The notes: generated by a model from the sequence alone, not told the origin. 48,347 nt of DNA from Acidocella sp. (GCA_027451225.1 DAIDJU010000044.1:1-48347), one strand, 5' to 3'; shown: positions 8,066-19,478, counted from the first letter of the stretch. Numbers and translations: made by a program.

Positions 8066-8830
8066 ATGGCCCGCCGCCGCCAGCTCTATGAAGGCAAAGC
8101 AAAAATCCTGTTCGAGGGCCCCGAGCCCGGCACACTCGTGCAGTATTTCAAGGATGACGCCACCGCGTTCAATGCCCAGAAGAAGGGCACGATCACCGGC
8201 AAGGGCGTGCTGAACAACCGCATCAGCGAGTTCCTGATGACGAAGCTGGCGGAGATCAACATCCCCACGCACTTCATCCGCCGCCTGAACATGCGCGAGC
8301 AGCTGATCAAAGAGGTGGAGATCGTGCCCATCGAGGTGGTGGTGCGCAACATCGCCGCCGGGTCCATCGCCCAGCGCCTGGGCATCCCCGAGGGCACCCG
8401 CCTGCCGCGCTCGATCGTCGAGTACTATTACAAGAACGACCAGTTGAACGACCCGATGGTGGGCGAAGAGCATATCACGGCCTTCGGCTGGGCTACCCCG
8501 CAGGACATGGATGACATCATCCACCTCACCCTGCGCATCAACGACTTCCTCACCGGGCTGTTCCTGGGCGTCGGCATCACGCTGGTCGATTTCAAGATCG
8601 AATTCGGCCGCCTGTACGAGAACGAGGACATGCGAATCGTCCTGGCCGACGAGATCAGCCCGGATAATTGCCGCCTGTGGGACGCCAAGACCAACGAGAA
8701 GATGGACAAGGACCGTTTCCGCCGCGACCTCGGCAAGATCGAGGAAGCCTATCAGGAAGTCGCCCGCCGCCTTGGCATTCTGCCCGAGGCCGGTGCGCGC
8801 GACCTCAAGGGCCCGGAGACGATGCAGTAA
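8066..8830 (+). CDS. purC: Phosphoribosylaminoimidazole-succinocarboxamide synthase
   Basis: SAICAR synthetase joins CAIR and aspartate using ATP in purine biosynthesis. At 254 residues it has the standard bacterial length. It opens with the family signature [16 protein letters not shown] and contains the conserved [18 protein letters not shown] and [10 protein letters not shown] blocks. GAAGGT sits ahead of the ATG at 8066. It is the first gene of a purC-purS-purQ-purL run, 37 bases before purS, and is divergent from the diguanylate cyclase. Confidence 0.96.
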   Translation: MARRRQLYEGKAKILFEGPEPGTLVQYFKDDATAFNAQKKGTITGKGVLNNRISEFLMTKLAEINIPTHFIRRLNMREQLIKEVEIVPIEVVVRNIAAGSIAQRLGIPEGTRLPRSIVEYYYKNDQLNDPMVGEEHITAFGWATPQDMDDIIHLTLRINDFLTGLFLGVGITLVDFKIEFGRLYENEDMRIVLADEISPDNCRLWDAKTNEKMDKDRFRRDLGKIEEAYQEVARRLGILPEAGARDLKGPETMQ

Positions 8831-8867
8831 CCCTGCATCCCTCCCCCCACTCAGCCAAGGATAGAAC

Positions 8868-9110
8868 ATGAAAGCCATCGTTACCGTCATGCTCAAGAAC
8901 GGCGTGCTGGACCCGCAGGGCAAGGCCATTGGCCACGCCCTGCATAATCTCGGCTTCCCCCAGGTGGGCGAGGTCCGCATGGGCAAGATCATCGAGCTGG
9001 AACTGGCCGAGACCGACGCGGCCAAGGCCCAGACCGCCGCCGAGGACATGGCGCGCAAGCTGCTCGCCAATACCGTGATCGAAAGTTTCAAGGTCGAGAT
9101 CGCGGCTTAA
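8868..9110 (+). CDS. purS: FGAM synthase subunit PurS
   Basis: An 80-residue subunit that bridges PurL and PurQ in the three-protein phosphoribosylformylglycinamidine synthase. It has the typical start ([18 protein letters not shown]), the [11 protein letters not shown] strand and a short C-terminal VIESFKVEI strand. AAGGA precedes the ATG. Its presence goes with the small form of PurL found downstream. Confidence 0.95.
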   Translation: MKAIVTVMLKNGVLDPQGKAIGHALHNLGFPQVGEVRMGKIIELELAETDAAKAQTAAEDMARKLLANTVIESFKVEIAA

Positions 9111-9132
9111 AGCCGCATCGCCCGGAGCCGCC

Positions 9133-9791
9133 ATGAAAGCCGCAATCCTCCTCTTCCCCGGCATCAACCGCGAGCGCGACATGGTGCTGGCCGTGCGCCA
9201 GAGCTTTGGCGCTGAGCCTACAGTCGTCTGGCATAAGGAAACCGAGCTCCCCGCCGGGACCGATCTCGTCATCCTGCCGGGCGGGTTCTCCTTCGGCGAC
9301 TATCTGCGCTGCGGCGCGATGGCGGCGCAAAGCCCCATCATGCGCGCGGTGAAGGCCCATGCGGAGCGCGGCGGCTATGTGCTGGGCGTGTGCAACGGCT
9401 TCCAGATCCTCACCGAAACCGGTCTGCTGCCCGGCGCGCTGCTGCGCAATGCCGGTCTGCGCTTCCTCTCCATGGACACGATGCTGCGCGTCGAGCGCAA
9501 CGACACCGTGTTCACCAATAAATGGGAGAAGGGGGCGGTCTTCCGCGCCCCGATGGCGCATGGCGACGGCAACTACACCGCCGATGAGGTCACGCTGGAC
9601 CGGCTGGAGGGCGAGAACCTCGTCGCCTTCCGGTATGCCGACGGCAACCGCAACGGCTCGGCGCGGGACATCGCGGGCATCTTCGCCCCCAATCTGCGCG
9701 TGCTCGGCCTGATGCCGCACCCGGAAAACCTCGTCGATCCGCTGATGGGCGGCACCGACGGCAAACCCCTCTTCGACGCACTGGCCGCCGC

Positions 9792-9795
<4 letters not shown>
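9133..9795 (+). CDS. purQ: FGAM synthase glutaminase subunit PurQ
   Basis: A class I glutamine amidotransferase of 220 residues that supplies ammonia to PurL. The triad is complete: nucleophile C87 in GVCNGFQIL, then H196 and E198 in MPHPEN. The oxyanion loop [12 protein letters not shown] is present. Its stop overlaps the purL start by four bases (ATGA), indicating translational coupling. Confidence 0.96.
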
Positions 9796-11960
<2,165 letters not shown>

Positions 11961-11979
11961 ACAAGGGGAGCAGAGACGA

Positions 11980-12213
11980 ATGGCCATGCACGCGAGCGAC
12001 ATCGAGGCTCTGATCAAGGCGGCCTTCCCGGACGCCAGGATCGAGATTGAGGATTTGGCTGGCGATAATGACCATTACGCGGCGACCGTAGTGTCTGAAG
12101 CGTTCCGGGGCGTTTCCCGCGTGCGCCAGCACCAGATGGTCTACGCCGCTCTGCAAGGCCGCATGGGCGGCGAACTTCACGCTTTGGCGCTGCAAACCTC
12201 AGCGCCCGATTAA
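11980..12213 (+). CDS. BolA family protein
   Basis: A 77-residue BolA/YrbA-type protein. The ATG at 11980 is chosen because AGGGGAG lies 9 bases upstream; a second ATG at 11986 is less well placed. The core [20 protein letters not shown] is followed by the conserved H51 in [10 protein letters not shown], the residue that ligates the shared [2Fe-2S] cluster with a monothiol glutaredoxin. The glutaredoxin is encoded 16 bases downstream, so the pair most likely forms a BolA-Grx4 complex in iron-sulfur trafficking or iron sensing. Confidence 0.9.
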   Translation: MAMHASDIEALIKAAFPDARIEIEDLAGDNDHYAATVVSEAFRGVSRVRQHQMVYAALQGRMGGELHALALQTSAPD

Positions 12214-12229
12214 GGGATTCTTTAAACGA

Positions 12230-12565
12230 ATGGACAATCCGATTTTTGTTGAAATTCAGAACCATATCGACGGTTCTGAAGTCATGCTGTTCATGAAGGG
12301 CACCCCGCTCTTCCCGCAATGCGGCTTCTCCGCCCGCGTGGTGCAGATCCTCAAGCATGCGGGCGTGCCGTTCGCCTCGCTGAACGTGCTGGAGAACCAG
12401 GAGATCCGCGAGGGGATCAAGGAATTCTCCAGCTGGCCGACCATCCCGCAGCTCTATATCAAGGGCGAGTTCGTCGGCGGCTGCGATATCGTGACCGAGA
12501 TGTTCCAATCCGGCGAATTGCAGGCCCTGCTGAACGAAAAGGGCATCCAGCAAAACGCTGCGTGA
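12230..12565 (+). CDS. grxD: Monothiol glutaredoxin (Grx4/GrxD type)
   Basis: A 111-residue class II glutaredoxin with active site CGFS (C31-S34), preceded by [10 protein letters not shown]. It also has [19 protein letters not shown], which forms the glutathione site. These proteins hold a [2Fe-2S] cluster between two subunits, or with BolA, and deliver it to client proteins. The spacing to bolA is 16 bases, in the same transcript as the purine genes or read from within purL. The length and all key residues are normal. Confidence 0.95.
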   Translation: MDNPIFVEIQNHIDGSEVMLFMKGTPLFPQCGFSARVVQILKHAGVPFASLNVLENQEIREGIKEFSSWPTIPQLYIKGEFVGGCDIVTEMFQSGELQALLNEKGIQQNAA

Positions 12566-12581
12566 TCCCGCCTTTTCCCCG

Positions 12582-13817
12582 GTGATCGTTTTCGTCACCG
12601 ACGAACTGCCCAGGCCCGGCGCCGCCGGGCATCTGGCGCTGAACCACGCGATCATCGACTGGCTGCAGCAGGAAGGTTACTGCGTGACCATCCTGCTCAC
12701 CGGCTCCCGGCTGGCCTTGCCGGTGCAGCGTTATACCGAGGCCCGGGTCACTGGGCCGCATGTTACTCAGTTCGGCCGTTATCTCGGCACACTCTCTCCC
12801 TCCGCCGCTTTGGGCGTAAGCCTGCGCGCCTTGCTGCGCCGCATGCCGCCAGCGCTTGCCGCCCGGGTGCGACAAGCACGGCACAATGCCGATGCGGTGC
12901 TTGGCGGCTTCCCCAGCACGTCCGATCTGCGCTGGTGCGCCCGCGCCATAGACAAGCTGCGGCCCGAGGCCGTGCTGATCGACACGGTTTTCCGCGCCCC
13001 GCTGCTGGCCGAGCCGGAACTGGCCGGGCTGAACAGCATCGTCATCACGCATGACGTCTTCCACCGCCGCGCCCAGGCGCTCTCGGCCGCGGGCTACCAT
13101 GTGCTGCCGGAGAATTTTTCCCGCATCCGGGAGGCCACGCTGCTCGGCCGCGCCAGATCCATCGCCGCCATCCAGCCGGAAGAAGCCGAAATGCTGCGCG
13201 CCATGTGCCCGGCGCGGAATATCTTCACCGCGCCGATGCCTGCCCTGCCCTGCCCGCCCACGCCGGAGATCAAGCGAATTCCCGGCCGGCTGGTGTTCGT
13301 CGGCAGCGACTCGTTGCCGAATCTGGATGGGTTGCGCTGGTTCTTCGCGGAAATCTGGCCGCAATTGCAGCCGCACGGGCTAACGCTGGATCTGGTGGGC
13401 GATTGCGGCAGGGCATTCCCCCGCCCGCCGCAAGGGGTTAAAGCGCGGGGGCGCGTCGCCCAGCTGGCGCCGCTGCTGCACCGGGCATCGTTGGCCATCT
13501 CGCCGCTGCGTACCGGGTCTGGCCTCAAGATCAAGCTGCTCGATTACGCCCGGCATGGGCTCCACACCATCGCCACGCCCCCTAGCCTGCAAGGCTTCTA
13601 CCTGGACGCCGACTCCCCCTTCATCATGGCCGGCAGCGCCAACATCTTCGCCGAGGCGGTGCGCCGCCATGCCGCCATGCCGCCACAGCCCGATGCGGCG
13701 CTCGCTTACGTCACGCTGCATTACGGCGTAACGGCCAGTTTCGCTGGGCTGCACGCGGCGCTCACGCCGGAGTTGGCGGCGGCGACACAGGACGATCTAC
13801 GCTCACTGAAACTCTGA
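12582..13817 (+). CDS. Glycosyltransferase, family 4/group 1-like
   Basis: A 411-residue protein with a GT-B layout. The N-terminal half starts IVFVTDELPRPGAAGH. The C-terminal half contains GRLVFVGSDSLPNLDGLRWF, then AISPLRTGSGLKIKLLDYARHG (about 303-325), the group 1 donor-site region with S-x-G-x-K. No signal peptide is seen. The start is a GTG 17 bases after grxD with no clear ribosome site, and no in-frame ATG nearby is better. The acceptor and sugar cannot be told. Surface polysaccharide synthesis is likely by family habit. Confidence 0.75.
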   Translation: MIVFVTDELPRPGAAGHLALNHAIIDWLQQEGYCVTILLTGSRLALPVQRYTEARVTGPHVTQFGRYLGTLSPSAALGVSLRALLRRMPPALAARVRQARHNADAVLGGFPSTSDLRWCARAIDKLRPEAVLIDTVFRAPLLAEPELAGLNSIVITHDVFHRRAQALSAAGYHVLPENFSRIREATLLGRARSIAAIQPEEAEMLRAMCPARNIFTAPMPALPCPPTPEIKRIPGRLVFVGSDSLPNLDGLRWFFAEIWPQLQPHGLTLDLVGDCGRAFPRPPQGVKARGRVAQLAPLLHRASLAISPLRTGSGLKIKLLDYARHGLHTIATPPSLQGFYLDADSPFIMAGSANIFAEAVRRHAAMPPQPDAALAYVTLHYGVTASFAGLHAALTPELAAATQDDLRSLKL

Positions 13818-13956
13818 AGTCAGCGCCACAAAATCGTCATGAAACATTAATCACGCGGCAACAGATTTCTGCCGTCACATGCCGTAACAGCCCTCGCGAG
13901 TATCGGCTAACATCACGTTAAGCCGCCGTTCATGACGACGAACAGAGGGGCTATAA

Positions 13957-14154
13957 GTGAGCAAACAATATAAGCAATACATCTTCCGCAGCAAGCTGCG
14001 GAGGCACACGCTTCATCGTGCCGTTATGCTTGGTTTGATTGCCAGCATTGTTCTGGCTCCCACAGCCTTCGCGAAAACCTCCGCTTCCGCGTGGACACAA
14101 GCGCCCATTCCCGCAGGAGCCCCCAAACTTTCGGCTTCTGTTTTTTCCAGGTGA
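13957..14154 (+). CDS. Small secreted protein, 65 aa, unknown
   Basis: A GTG start at 13957 sits 7 bases after AGAGGGG, a good ribosome site. The product has a basic N-region, a hydrophobic segment HRAVMLGLIASIVLAPTAFA (about 20-39) and a predicted signal peptidase site after AFA. This would leave a mature peptide of about 26 residues rich in Ser, Ala and Pro. I recognise no family. It stands alone between the glycosyltransferase and the EAL gene. It could instead be a membrane-anchored microprotein if uncleaved. Confidence 0.55.
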   Translation: MSKQYKQYIFRSKLRRHTLHRAVMLGLIASIVLAPTAFAKTSASAWTQAPIPAGAPKLSASVFSR

Positions 14155-14271
14155 TGAAGCATCCTCTTATCGGATAACACAACGAAACTTTGCCTAAATA
14201 TTTAAAAAATCCTTTTCCATTCCATTAACCATCGCAACGCAGTGTCGGCGGCATGACTATCCAGGCGTGCT

Positions 14272-15117
14272 ATGACCGAGCTTAATTCTTCCGTTCTCGA
14301 ACCCCCGCTCTCCCCACAAGCCTCGCGGGATTTGCGCCAGCGCAATGCACGGCGCGAGGTTACCGAACGCCGGCGCATGACCGAACGCCTGCGCAAAGCC
14401 CTGGTGGCGGGCGGCTTTGCCCTGCACTATCAGCCGATCATCACGCTCGGCACGGGCTTTGCGCGCGGCGCGGAAACACTGGTACGGCTGCGCCATTCCC
14501 GACGCGGCTTCATCCCTGCCCAGCAATTCCTGCCCATCGCTGAACGCTCAGACGTGATCACCAGCATAGGCGGCTGGACACTGCGCGAGGCCTGCCGCCA
14601 CGCCGCCGCCTGGCCCGTGCATTTTACCATCGCCATGGCGCTCCCCCTGCCGCATCTGCAAAGCGGACAGCTCATTCGCCAGTTGCTCGAGTCGCTGAGT
14701 CTGTCCGGCCTTGCGCCAGAACGGCTGGAACTGGAAATCACCGAGCCTGCCCTGCTCGATGGCAATGACGACACGGTATTTGCCCTGAAGGCCCTGCAAG
14801 GCATTGGGGTGCGGCTGGCGCTGAACAATTTTGGCACGCTCTATGCCAGCCTGAGCGCGCTCAAGCGTCTGCCCTTCGCCACACTGCGGCTGGACCGCTC
14901 TTTGGTGCAGAACTTGGAGGAAGACACGAACAACGCCATCGTCCGCGCGGCCATTGAGGCCGGGCACGCCCTAGGCCAAACCATACTGGCTGATGGCGTT
15001 GAGAATGAAACACAATACAAAATTTTGATGGAATTGGGCGCCGACGAGGGCCAGGGCGCCTATTTCGGCCCGCCCGTGGGGCCAGAAGAAATGACAGCCA
15101 TGTTCGCGCCCGCCTGA
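14272..15117 (+). CDS. Degenerate EAL-domain protein, probably not a phosphodiesterase
   Basis: A 281-residue EAL-fold protein with a charged N-terminal helix and no GGDEF domain. Many catalytic residues of cyclic di-GMP phosphodiesterases are changed. EAL is ETL (E68 kept). The Asn of the VNxS strand is A121. The DDFG metal pair is N185-N186 (NNFG). The Lys of LKxD is R206, and EGVE is DGVE (Asp at 241). EITE (155-158) and a GQGAYF version of the QGY loop remain. It is therefore likely a cyclic di-GMP binding or protein-interaction module. AGG precedes the ATG at 14272. Confidence 0.82.
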   Translation: MTELNSSVLEPPLSPQASRDLRQRNARREVTERRRMTERLRKALVAGGFALHYQPIITLGTGFARGAETLVRLRHSRRGFIPAQQFLPIAERSDVITSIGGWTLREACRHAAAWPVHFTIAMALPLPHLQSGQLIRQLLESLSLSGLAPERLELEITEPALLDGNDDTVFALKALQGIGVRLALNNFGTLYASLSALKRLPFATLRLDRSLVQNLEEDTNNAIVRAAIEAGHALGQTILADGVENETQYKILMELGADEGQGAYFGPPVGPEEMTAMFAPA

Positions 15118-15160
15118 CCGGCTTTGAACATGGCGGGCAATCAGGCATAAGCCTTGGCTT

Positions 15161-15424
15161 ATGACGAATGATCCCGCCGAACAGGCGATCCTCACCACGC
15201 TCGCCGCGCGCGGGCCGAATAAATCCATCTGCCCGACCGAAGCCGCCCGTACCCTGGCCGGCAACCCGGCGGACGATAGCTGGCGCAAGAGCCTTGCGCC
15301 GGTGAAACTGGCGGCGCAGCGCTTGGCCCGCGCAGGGCGGATCGAGATTCTCCGCAAGGGCAAGCCCATCAGCCCGGACGTGCTGCACGGCGTGCTCCGC
15401 CTGCGCCTAAAACAGGAAGACTGA
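15161..15424 (+). CDS. DUF3253 protein
   Basis: An 87-residue winged-helix-like protein with the DUF3253 pattern: KSICPTEAARTLA (about 21-33), a conserved Trp (W41), VKLAAQRLARAGRIEILRKG and terminal LHGVLRLRL. No biochemical role is established for the family that I know of; the fold hints at nucleic-acid binding. Its stop is separated from the ABC exporter ATG by a single base, so the two are almost certainly co-translated. Confidence 0.8.
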   Translation: MTNDPAEQAILTTLAARGPNKSICPTEAARTLAGNPADDSWRKSLAPVKLAAQRLARAGRIEILRKGKPISPDVLHGVLRLRLKQED

Positions 15425-15425
15425 A

Positions 15426-17171
15426 ATGCGCGAGCGGCTGACCAATTTCCTCACCGGGCTTGGTGAAGCCTGGAGCCTCGCCAAACCCTATTTTACCTCC
15501 GAGGAGCGCTGGGCCGCCCGTGGGCTGCTGGTAGCCATCGTGACGCTCAACCTGATGTTGGTTGGGCTGAACGTGGTGCTGACCTATTGGAACCGCGACT
15601 TCTTCGCCGCCATCCAGGTTTACGACGAAAAGACGGTCGTACACCTGCTGTACTATCTGTACATCATCCCGCCCGGCTCCCATTCTCCCATGCCGGGCTT
15701 CGCCGAGCTGGTTACAATCTACATCCTCATCGCGGTGTATGCCTTCTACCTCAACCAGATGCTGCAGATAAAATGGCGGCAATGGCTGACCACGCATTAT
15801 GTCGAGAACTGGCTGAGCGACCGCGCCTATTACACCATCAGCCTCAGCCATAATCCTGGGGCGGTTATCGACAACCCAGACCAGCGTATCGCCGAGGATT
15901 TGCGGGATTTCACCGCCAACTCCCTGTCGCTGGGCATGGATTTCATCTCCAACGTCGTCACGCTGTTCAGCTTCGTATTCGTGCTCTACGCCATCTCGGG
16001 CTCCGTCACGGTGCTCGGCTTCACTATCCACGGCTACATGCTCTGGGTAGCGGTGCTGTACTCCGCCGTTGGCACAGCCATCACCCAGCTTATCGGCCGC
16101 AAGCTGGTGCCGCTCTCCTTCAGCCAGCAGGCGCTGGAAGCGAATTTCCGCTACGGCCTCGTGCGCGTGCGCGAGAACCCGGAGGCCATTGCCCTGCTGC
16201 GTGGCGAGGGCGACGAGCAACTCACCCTGCGCGAACGCTTTCAGGCGGTGCGAGACAATTTCTGGGCGATCATGCGCCGGACCAAGCTGCTGAACTTCTT
16301 CACCATCGGGTTCACGCAGATCGCCAATATCTTCCCGCTGGTGGTCATCCTGCCGCGCTATTTCGCCAAGAAGATCGGGCTGGGCGAATTGTCGCAGATC
16401 CCCATGGTGTTCGGCCAGGTGCAGGGCGCGCTCTCCTGGTTCATCACCTCCTACCCCAATCTGGTGGTGTGGCGCGCCACCGTCTCGCGTTTGCACGGAT
16501 TCCGCGAGGCGATGGAAGCCGCCCGCACCGCCGCCGCTGGGGGGCCGCGTTTGGGCCAGCCCGGAACAGCGCTGGTGCTGGACAACCTTACCCTGACACT
16601 GCCCGATGGCCGCAAGCTGCTGGACCATGCCAGCCTCACCCTGCCGCCGGGCGAGAAGATTACCGTTACAGGCCCTTCCGGCTCCGGCAAATCCACGCTG
16701 TTCCGGGCTATCGCGGGCATCTGGCCGTTTGGCGACGGGCATATCACCCCGCCCTCCGGCAGCATCATGTTTCTGCCGCAGCGCCCGTATTTCCCACTGG
16801 GCAGCCTTAAGCGCAGCATTGCCTACCCCGCGCCGGACGACGCGATTGCCGACGAAGCGGCGGTGGACGCGCTCTCTGCGCTGGGGCTGGGGCATCTTGC
16901 CGGCCGGCTGCACGAGCAGAGCAATTGGGGGCTGCAGCTCTCGGGCGGCGAGCAGCAGCGCCTCGCCCTGGCCCGCGCGCTTCTCGCAGCGCCCAACTGG
17001 CTGTTTCTGGACGAAGCCACCTCGGCGCTGGACCCTGCTCTCGCTGCCACGGTGCAGGCCACGCTGGCCAAGCGCCTGCCGCACACCACCATCGTCGCCA
17101 TCAGCCACCATGATGACAGCACGGGCCAGAGGCTGCTGCATCTGGCCGATGGTGTGCTGGCGGCGGAGTAG
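15426..17171 (+). CDS. ABC exporter, fused permease and ATPase (SbmA/YddA-like)
   Basis: A 581-residue half-transporter. The N-terminal membrane domain (about 20-340) has several long hydrophobic segments and the signature NPDQRIAEDLRDF, typical of the ABC_membrane_2/SbmA-BacA group. The C-terminal ATPase has Walker A GPSGSGKST (about 416-424), signature LSGGEQQR (about 504), Walker B WLFLDEATSAL (about 527) and an H-loop ISHH. Relatives move peptides, cobalamin or very-long-chain acyl compounds; the substrate here is not evident. It is coupled to the DUF3253 gene. The stop abuts the convergent Hint gene stop with no spacer. Confidence 0.88.
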   Translation: MRERLTNFLTGLGEAWSLAKPYFTSEERWAARGLLVAIVTLNLMLVGLNVVLTYWNRDFFAAIQVYDEKTVVHLLYYLYIIPPGSHSPMPGFAELVTIYILIAVYAFYLNQMLQIKWRQWLTTHYVENWLSDRAYYTISLSHNPGAVIDNPDQRIAEDLRDFTANSLSLGMDFISNVVTLFSFVFVLYAISGSVTVLGFTIHGYMLWVAVLYSAVGTAITQLIGRKLVPLSFSQQALEANFRYGLVRVRENPEAIALLRGEGDEQLTLRERFQAVRDNFWAIMRRTKLLNFFTIGFTQIANIFPLVVILPRYFAKKIGLGELSQIPMVFGQVQGALSWFITSYPNLVVWRATVSRLHGFREAMEAARTAAAGGPRLGQPGTALVLDNLTLTLPDGRKLLDHASLTLPPGEKITVTGPSGSGKSTLFRAIAGIWPFGDGHITPPSGSIMFLPQRPYFPLGSLKRSIAYPAPDDAIADEAAVDALSALGLGHLAGRLHEQSNWGLQLSGGEQQRLALARALLAAPNWLFLDEATSALDPALAATVQATLAKRLPHTTIVAISHHDDSTGQRLLHLADGVLAAE

Positions 17172-18320
17172 TTAGCGGGAGAGGCGAATCCCCACCATCC
17201 GGCTGGCGATGCGCCGCCGGATGGTCTCCAGCACCGGGCCCGAGGTGCAGAGCGGCGCGCAGCTTTCGGCCTCGCGTCTGGCCTGCATGGCCTCGGGCAG
17301 GGCGATCACCGCGTCCTCGGCATTGTCGAACACGCCGCGATGGCCGGTATCAAGGAAGCTTTCCACCGGTGCCGCCTCGGCAAAGATCACGTCATGACGC
17401 GGCAATTCAATGTGGTAGTAGGTCACCCGCCGGGCGCCGTGGTCCTGGCGGATATTGGCCCAGTTGATCAGCAATTTCACCGGCACCAGCATACCCTCCA
17501 GATACAGGGCATGGTCTGGCGAAAGCCGCAGCTCGCGGGCGGGCATGCCATCACCCAGCGCATCGGTCTCGATGATCACGGGCCTTACCATTTCCGGGCG
17601 CAGCTGGGTGGCAATCTCCACCTCCCGCCGCCCGATCCAGACGATCGGCTGCTCCTCGCCATCGCGGGTGATAAGCAGATCGCCCTCGCGCAGCTCCTCC
17701 ACCTTCACCTCGCCGCGCGAGGTGAGGATGCGCGTGCCCTCGGCGAAACAGGGATTCACCGGCACGGAGGTGGTGAACACACCGTCGATGAAATTGTGGT
17801 TGCTGTTCGGGTTTTGCCGGATGTCGGAGAAGCTGAGAATCAGCGTGCCGGTATTGGCGGCGCTGCCGAACAGCCCCACGGCCATTTCGTCGATGATCTT
17901 CTGCTCGTTGGCATTGAGCGTGAACGGCGTGCTCGGGCCCGGGCGCACCGTGCCGTCCACGATCAGGATCGTGCTGCCGCTATAGGCGGCAAAGGTGGCG
18001 TAGCCCGCGAACTGGGCATTATCGGCCGCGGCGGTGCTGGCTACATCCAGTTCCGAGAACAGGCTCTTGATCACCTGCAACGTCACCTGATCGCCGTACA
18101 GGCCGTAATGCCCGGGCTGAAAATTCTGCACCGTGCCGCCAAAATAAGCGCTGCTGGAGAGCGTGCCGTTAACCGTGGCGGTATTCACCCCCATGGCACC
18201 GTTGGTGAAGATCAGTACGCCCGCATCCCCGGCATTGTTCAGAAAATCGATATTCGTGCCGACCGTCAGCGGCTGTGTAACCGTCAACGTGCCGTAAGAC
18301 GCTATGGTGTAATTCGCCAT
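17172..18320 (-). CDS. Hint (hedgehog/intein-type) domain protein
   Basis: A 382-residue protein. The ATG at 18320 begins MANYTIASYGTLTVTQP, the usual opening of this family; a GTG at 18353 would add 11 residues. Residues 1-185 are beta-rich and Gly/Ser/Thr-rich, like a repetitive surface domain. The Hint_2 module starts PCFAEGTRILTSRGEVKVEEL with the catalytic Cys at 191. It continues with DLLITRDGEEQPIVWIG and LRLSPDHALYLEG, whose His (270) is the conserved partner. Such modules can cleave the chain at the Cys. No classical signal peptide is visible. About 100 residues follow the core, including two Cys near the end. Confidence 0.8.
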   Translation of the reverse strand: MANYTIASYGTLTVTQPLTVGTNIDFLNNAGDAGVLIFTNGAMGVNTATVNGTLSSSAYFGGTVQNFQPGHYGLYGDQVTLQVIKSLFSELDVASTAAADNAQFAGYATFAAYSGSTILIVDGTVRPGPSTPFTLNANEQKIIDEMAVGLFGSAANTGTLILSFSDIRQNPNSNHNFIDGVFTTSVPVNPCFAEGTRILTSRGEVKVEELREGDLLITRDGEEQPIVWIGRREVEIATQLRPEMVRPVIIETDALGDGMPARELRLSPDHALYLEGMLVPVKLLINWANIRQDHGARRVTYYHIELPRHDVIFAEAAPVESFLDTGHRGVFDNAEDAVIALPEAMQARREAESCAPLCTSGPVLETIRRRIASRMVGIRLSR

Positions 18321-18429
18321 GCCGGTTCCCGCAGGCCCAAAGATGCCCGGCACAACCAGAGCGCCGAATCAACTAAAAGCAACTTACTGCAGATTGTATC
18401 TTATTCAGTTAACGAATCAACAAACCTGA

Positions 18430-19470
18430 TTAAACGATAAACCCGCCGCCGAGCACGCGCGTGCCATCGTAAAACACCGCCGCCTGGCCGGGGGCGGCCA
18501 AAGCCGGTTCCTCCAGCCGCAGCAGCGCGCCATTGCCCTCGGGCAAAATCAGGGCCGGGTGCAGCGTGTCTCGTGCACGCAGCTTCACATTGGCGCCCAA
18601 CGCGCACGGGTCCACCAGCCAGTTCACGTCGCGCAGCCGCACCTCGGCGCTCTGCACCCCGCGCGGGCCGACGACGATGCGCCGCGTTCCGGGCTCGATC
18701 TTCTTCACCACCATATGCGCGGCGGCGTCCGGCAGGCGCTTGGCCTGGCCGATGGTGTAGCGGGCAATGCCCTGATGTTGCCCCAGAACGTGGCCGTCCT
18801 CGGTGACGACCTCGCCGGCCTCCAGCGCGTCGGGGCGGTATTTCTCCACAATCCCGGCATAGGTGCCGGAGGGGACGAAGCAGATATCCTGGCTGTCGGC
18901 CTTTTCCGCCACGGCGAGGCCCATCTCGGCCGCCAAAGCGCGGACCTCGGCCTTGGAGGCATAGTTCCCCAGCGGAAAGCGGCAGAATTCCAGTTGCTCG
19001 CGCGTGGTGGCGAAGAGGAACCAGCTCTGGTCGCGGGTATCGTCCACGGCCTTGTGCATCTCGGCCCCGTCCGGGCCTTCCACGCGGCGCACATAATGCC
19101 CGGTAGCCATGGCGTCCGCCCCTAGCCCGCGCGCCATTTCCAGCAGATCCCCGAATTTCAGGTGCTGGTTGCAGGCGATGCAGGGAACGGGCGTCTGACC
19201 GCCGGCATAAGAATCGGCGAAGGCGGAGATCACGCTCTGCTGGAAGCGCGTTTCCGAGTCGATGACGTAATGGGCGATACCGAGCCGGTCCGCGACGCGC
19301 TTGGCGTCGTGGATGTCCTGCCCGGCGCAGCACGCGCCCTTGCGGCCCACGGCGGCGCCATGGTCGTAGAGCTGCAGCGTGACGCCGATCACCTCATGCC
19401 CGGCACGCGCCATCAGCCCGGCGACCACCGAGCTGTCGACCCCGCCGGACATGGCGACCACGACCTTCAT
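18430..19470 (-). CDS. mnmA: tRNA-specific 2-thiouridylase
   Basis: Adds sulfur to U34 of tRNA-Glu, -Gln and -Lys. The 346-residue enzyme has the PP-loop SGGVDSS (8-14) for adenylation, the catalytic C97 with C100 (PCIACN) and the persulfide-carrying C197 (DSQDICFVP). Length and order of motifs are normal. It is the last gene of a minus-strand run of cysE, cysteine desulfurase and ferredoxin, 8 bases after the ferredoxin stop. The sulfur donor is therefore probably the neighbouring desulfurase. Confidence 0.96.
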   Translation of the reverse strand: MKVVVAMSGGVDSSVVAGLMARAGHEVIGVTLQLYDHGAAVGRKGACCAGQDIHDAKRVADRLGIAHYVIDSETRFQQSVISAFADSYAGGQTPVPCIACNQHLKFGDLLEMARGLGADAMATGHYVRRVEGPDGAEMHKAVDDTRDQSWFLFATTREQLEFCRFPLGNYASKAEVRALAAEMGLAVAEKADSQDICFVPSGTYAGIVEKYRPDALEAGEVVTEDGHVLGQHQGIARYTIGQAKRLPDAAAHMVVKKIEPGTRRIVVGPRGVQSAEVRLRDVNWLVDPCALGANVKLRARDTLHPALILPEGNGALLRLEEPALAAPGQAAVFYDGTRVLGGGFIV

Positions 19471-19478
19471 GGCGAGCC

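Noticed and set aside
15369-17141. A 590-codon frame opposite the ABC exporter
   Set aside because: Antisense to a gene with intact Walker A, signature and Walker B; composition is typical of reverse-complement noise.
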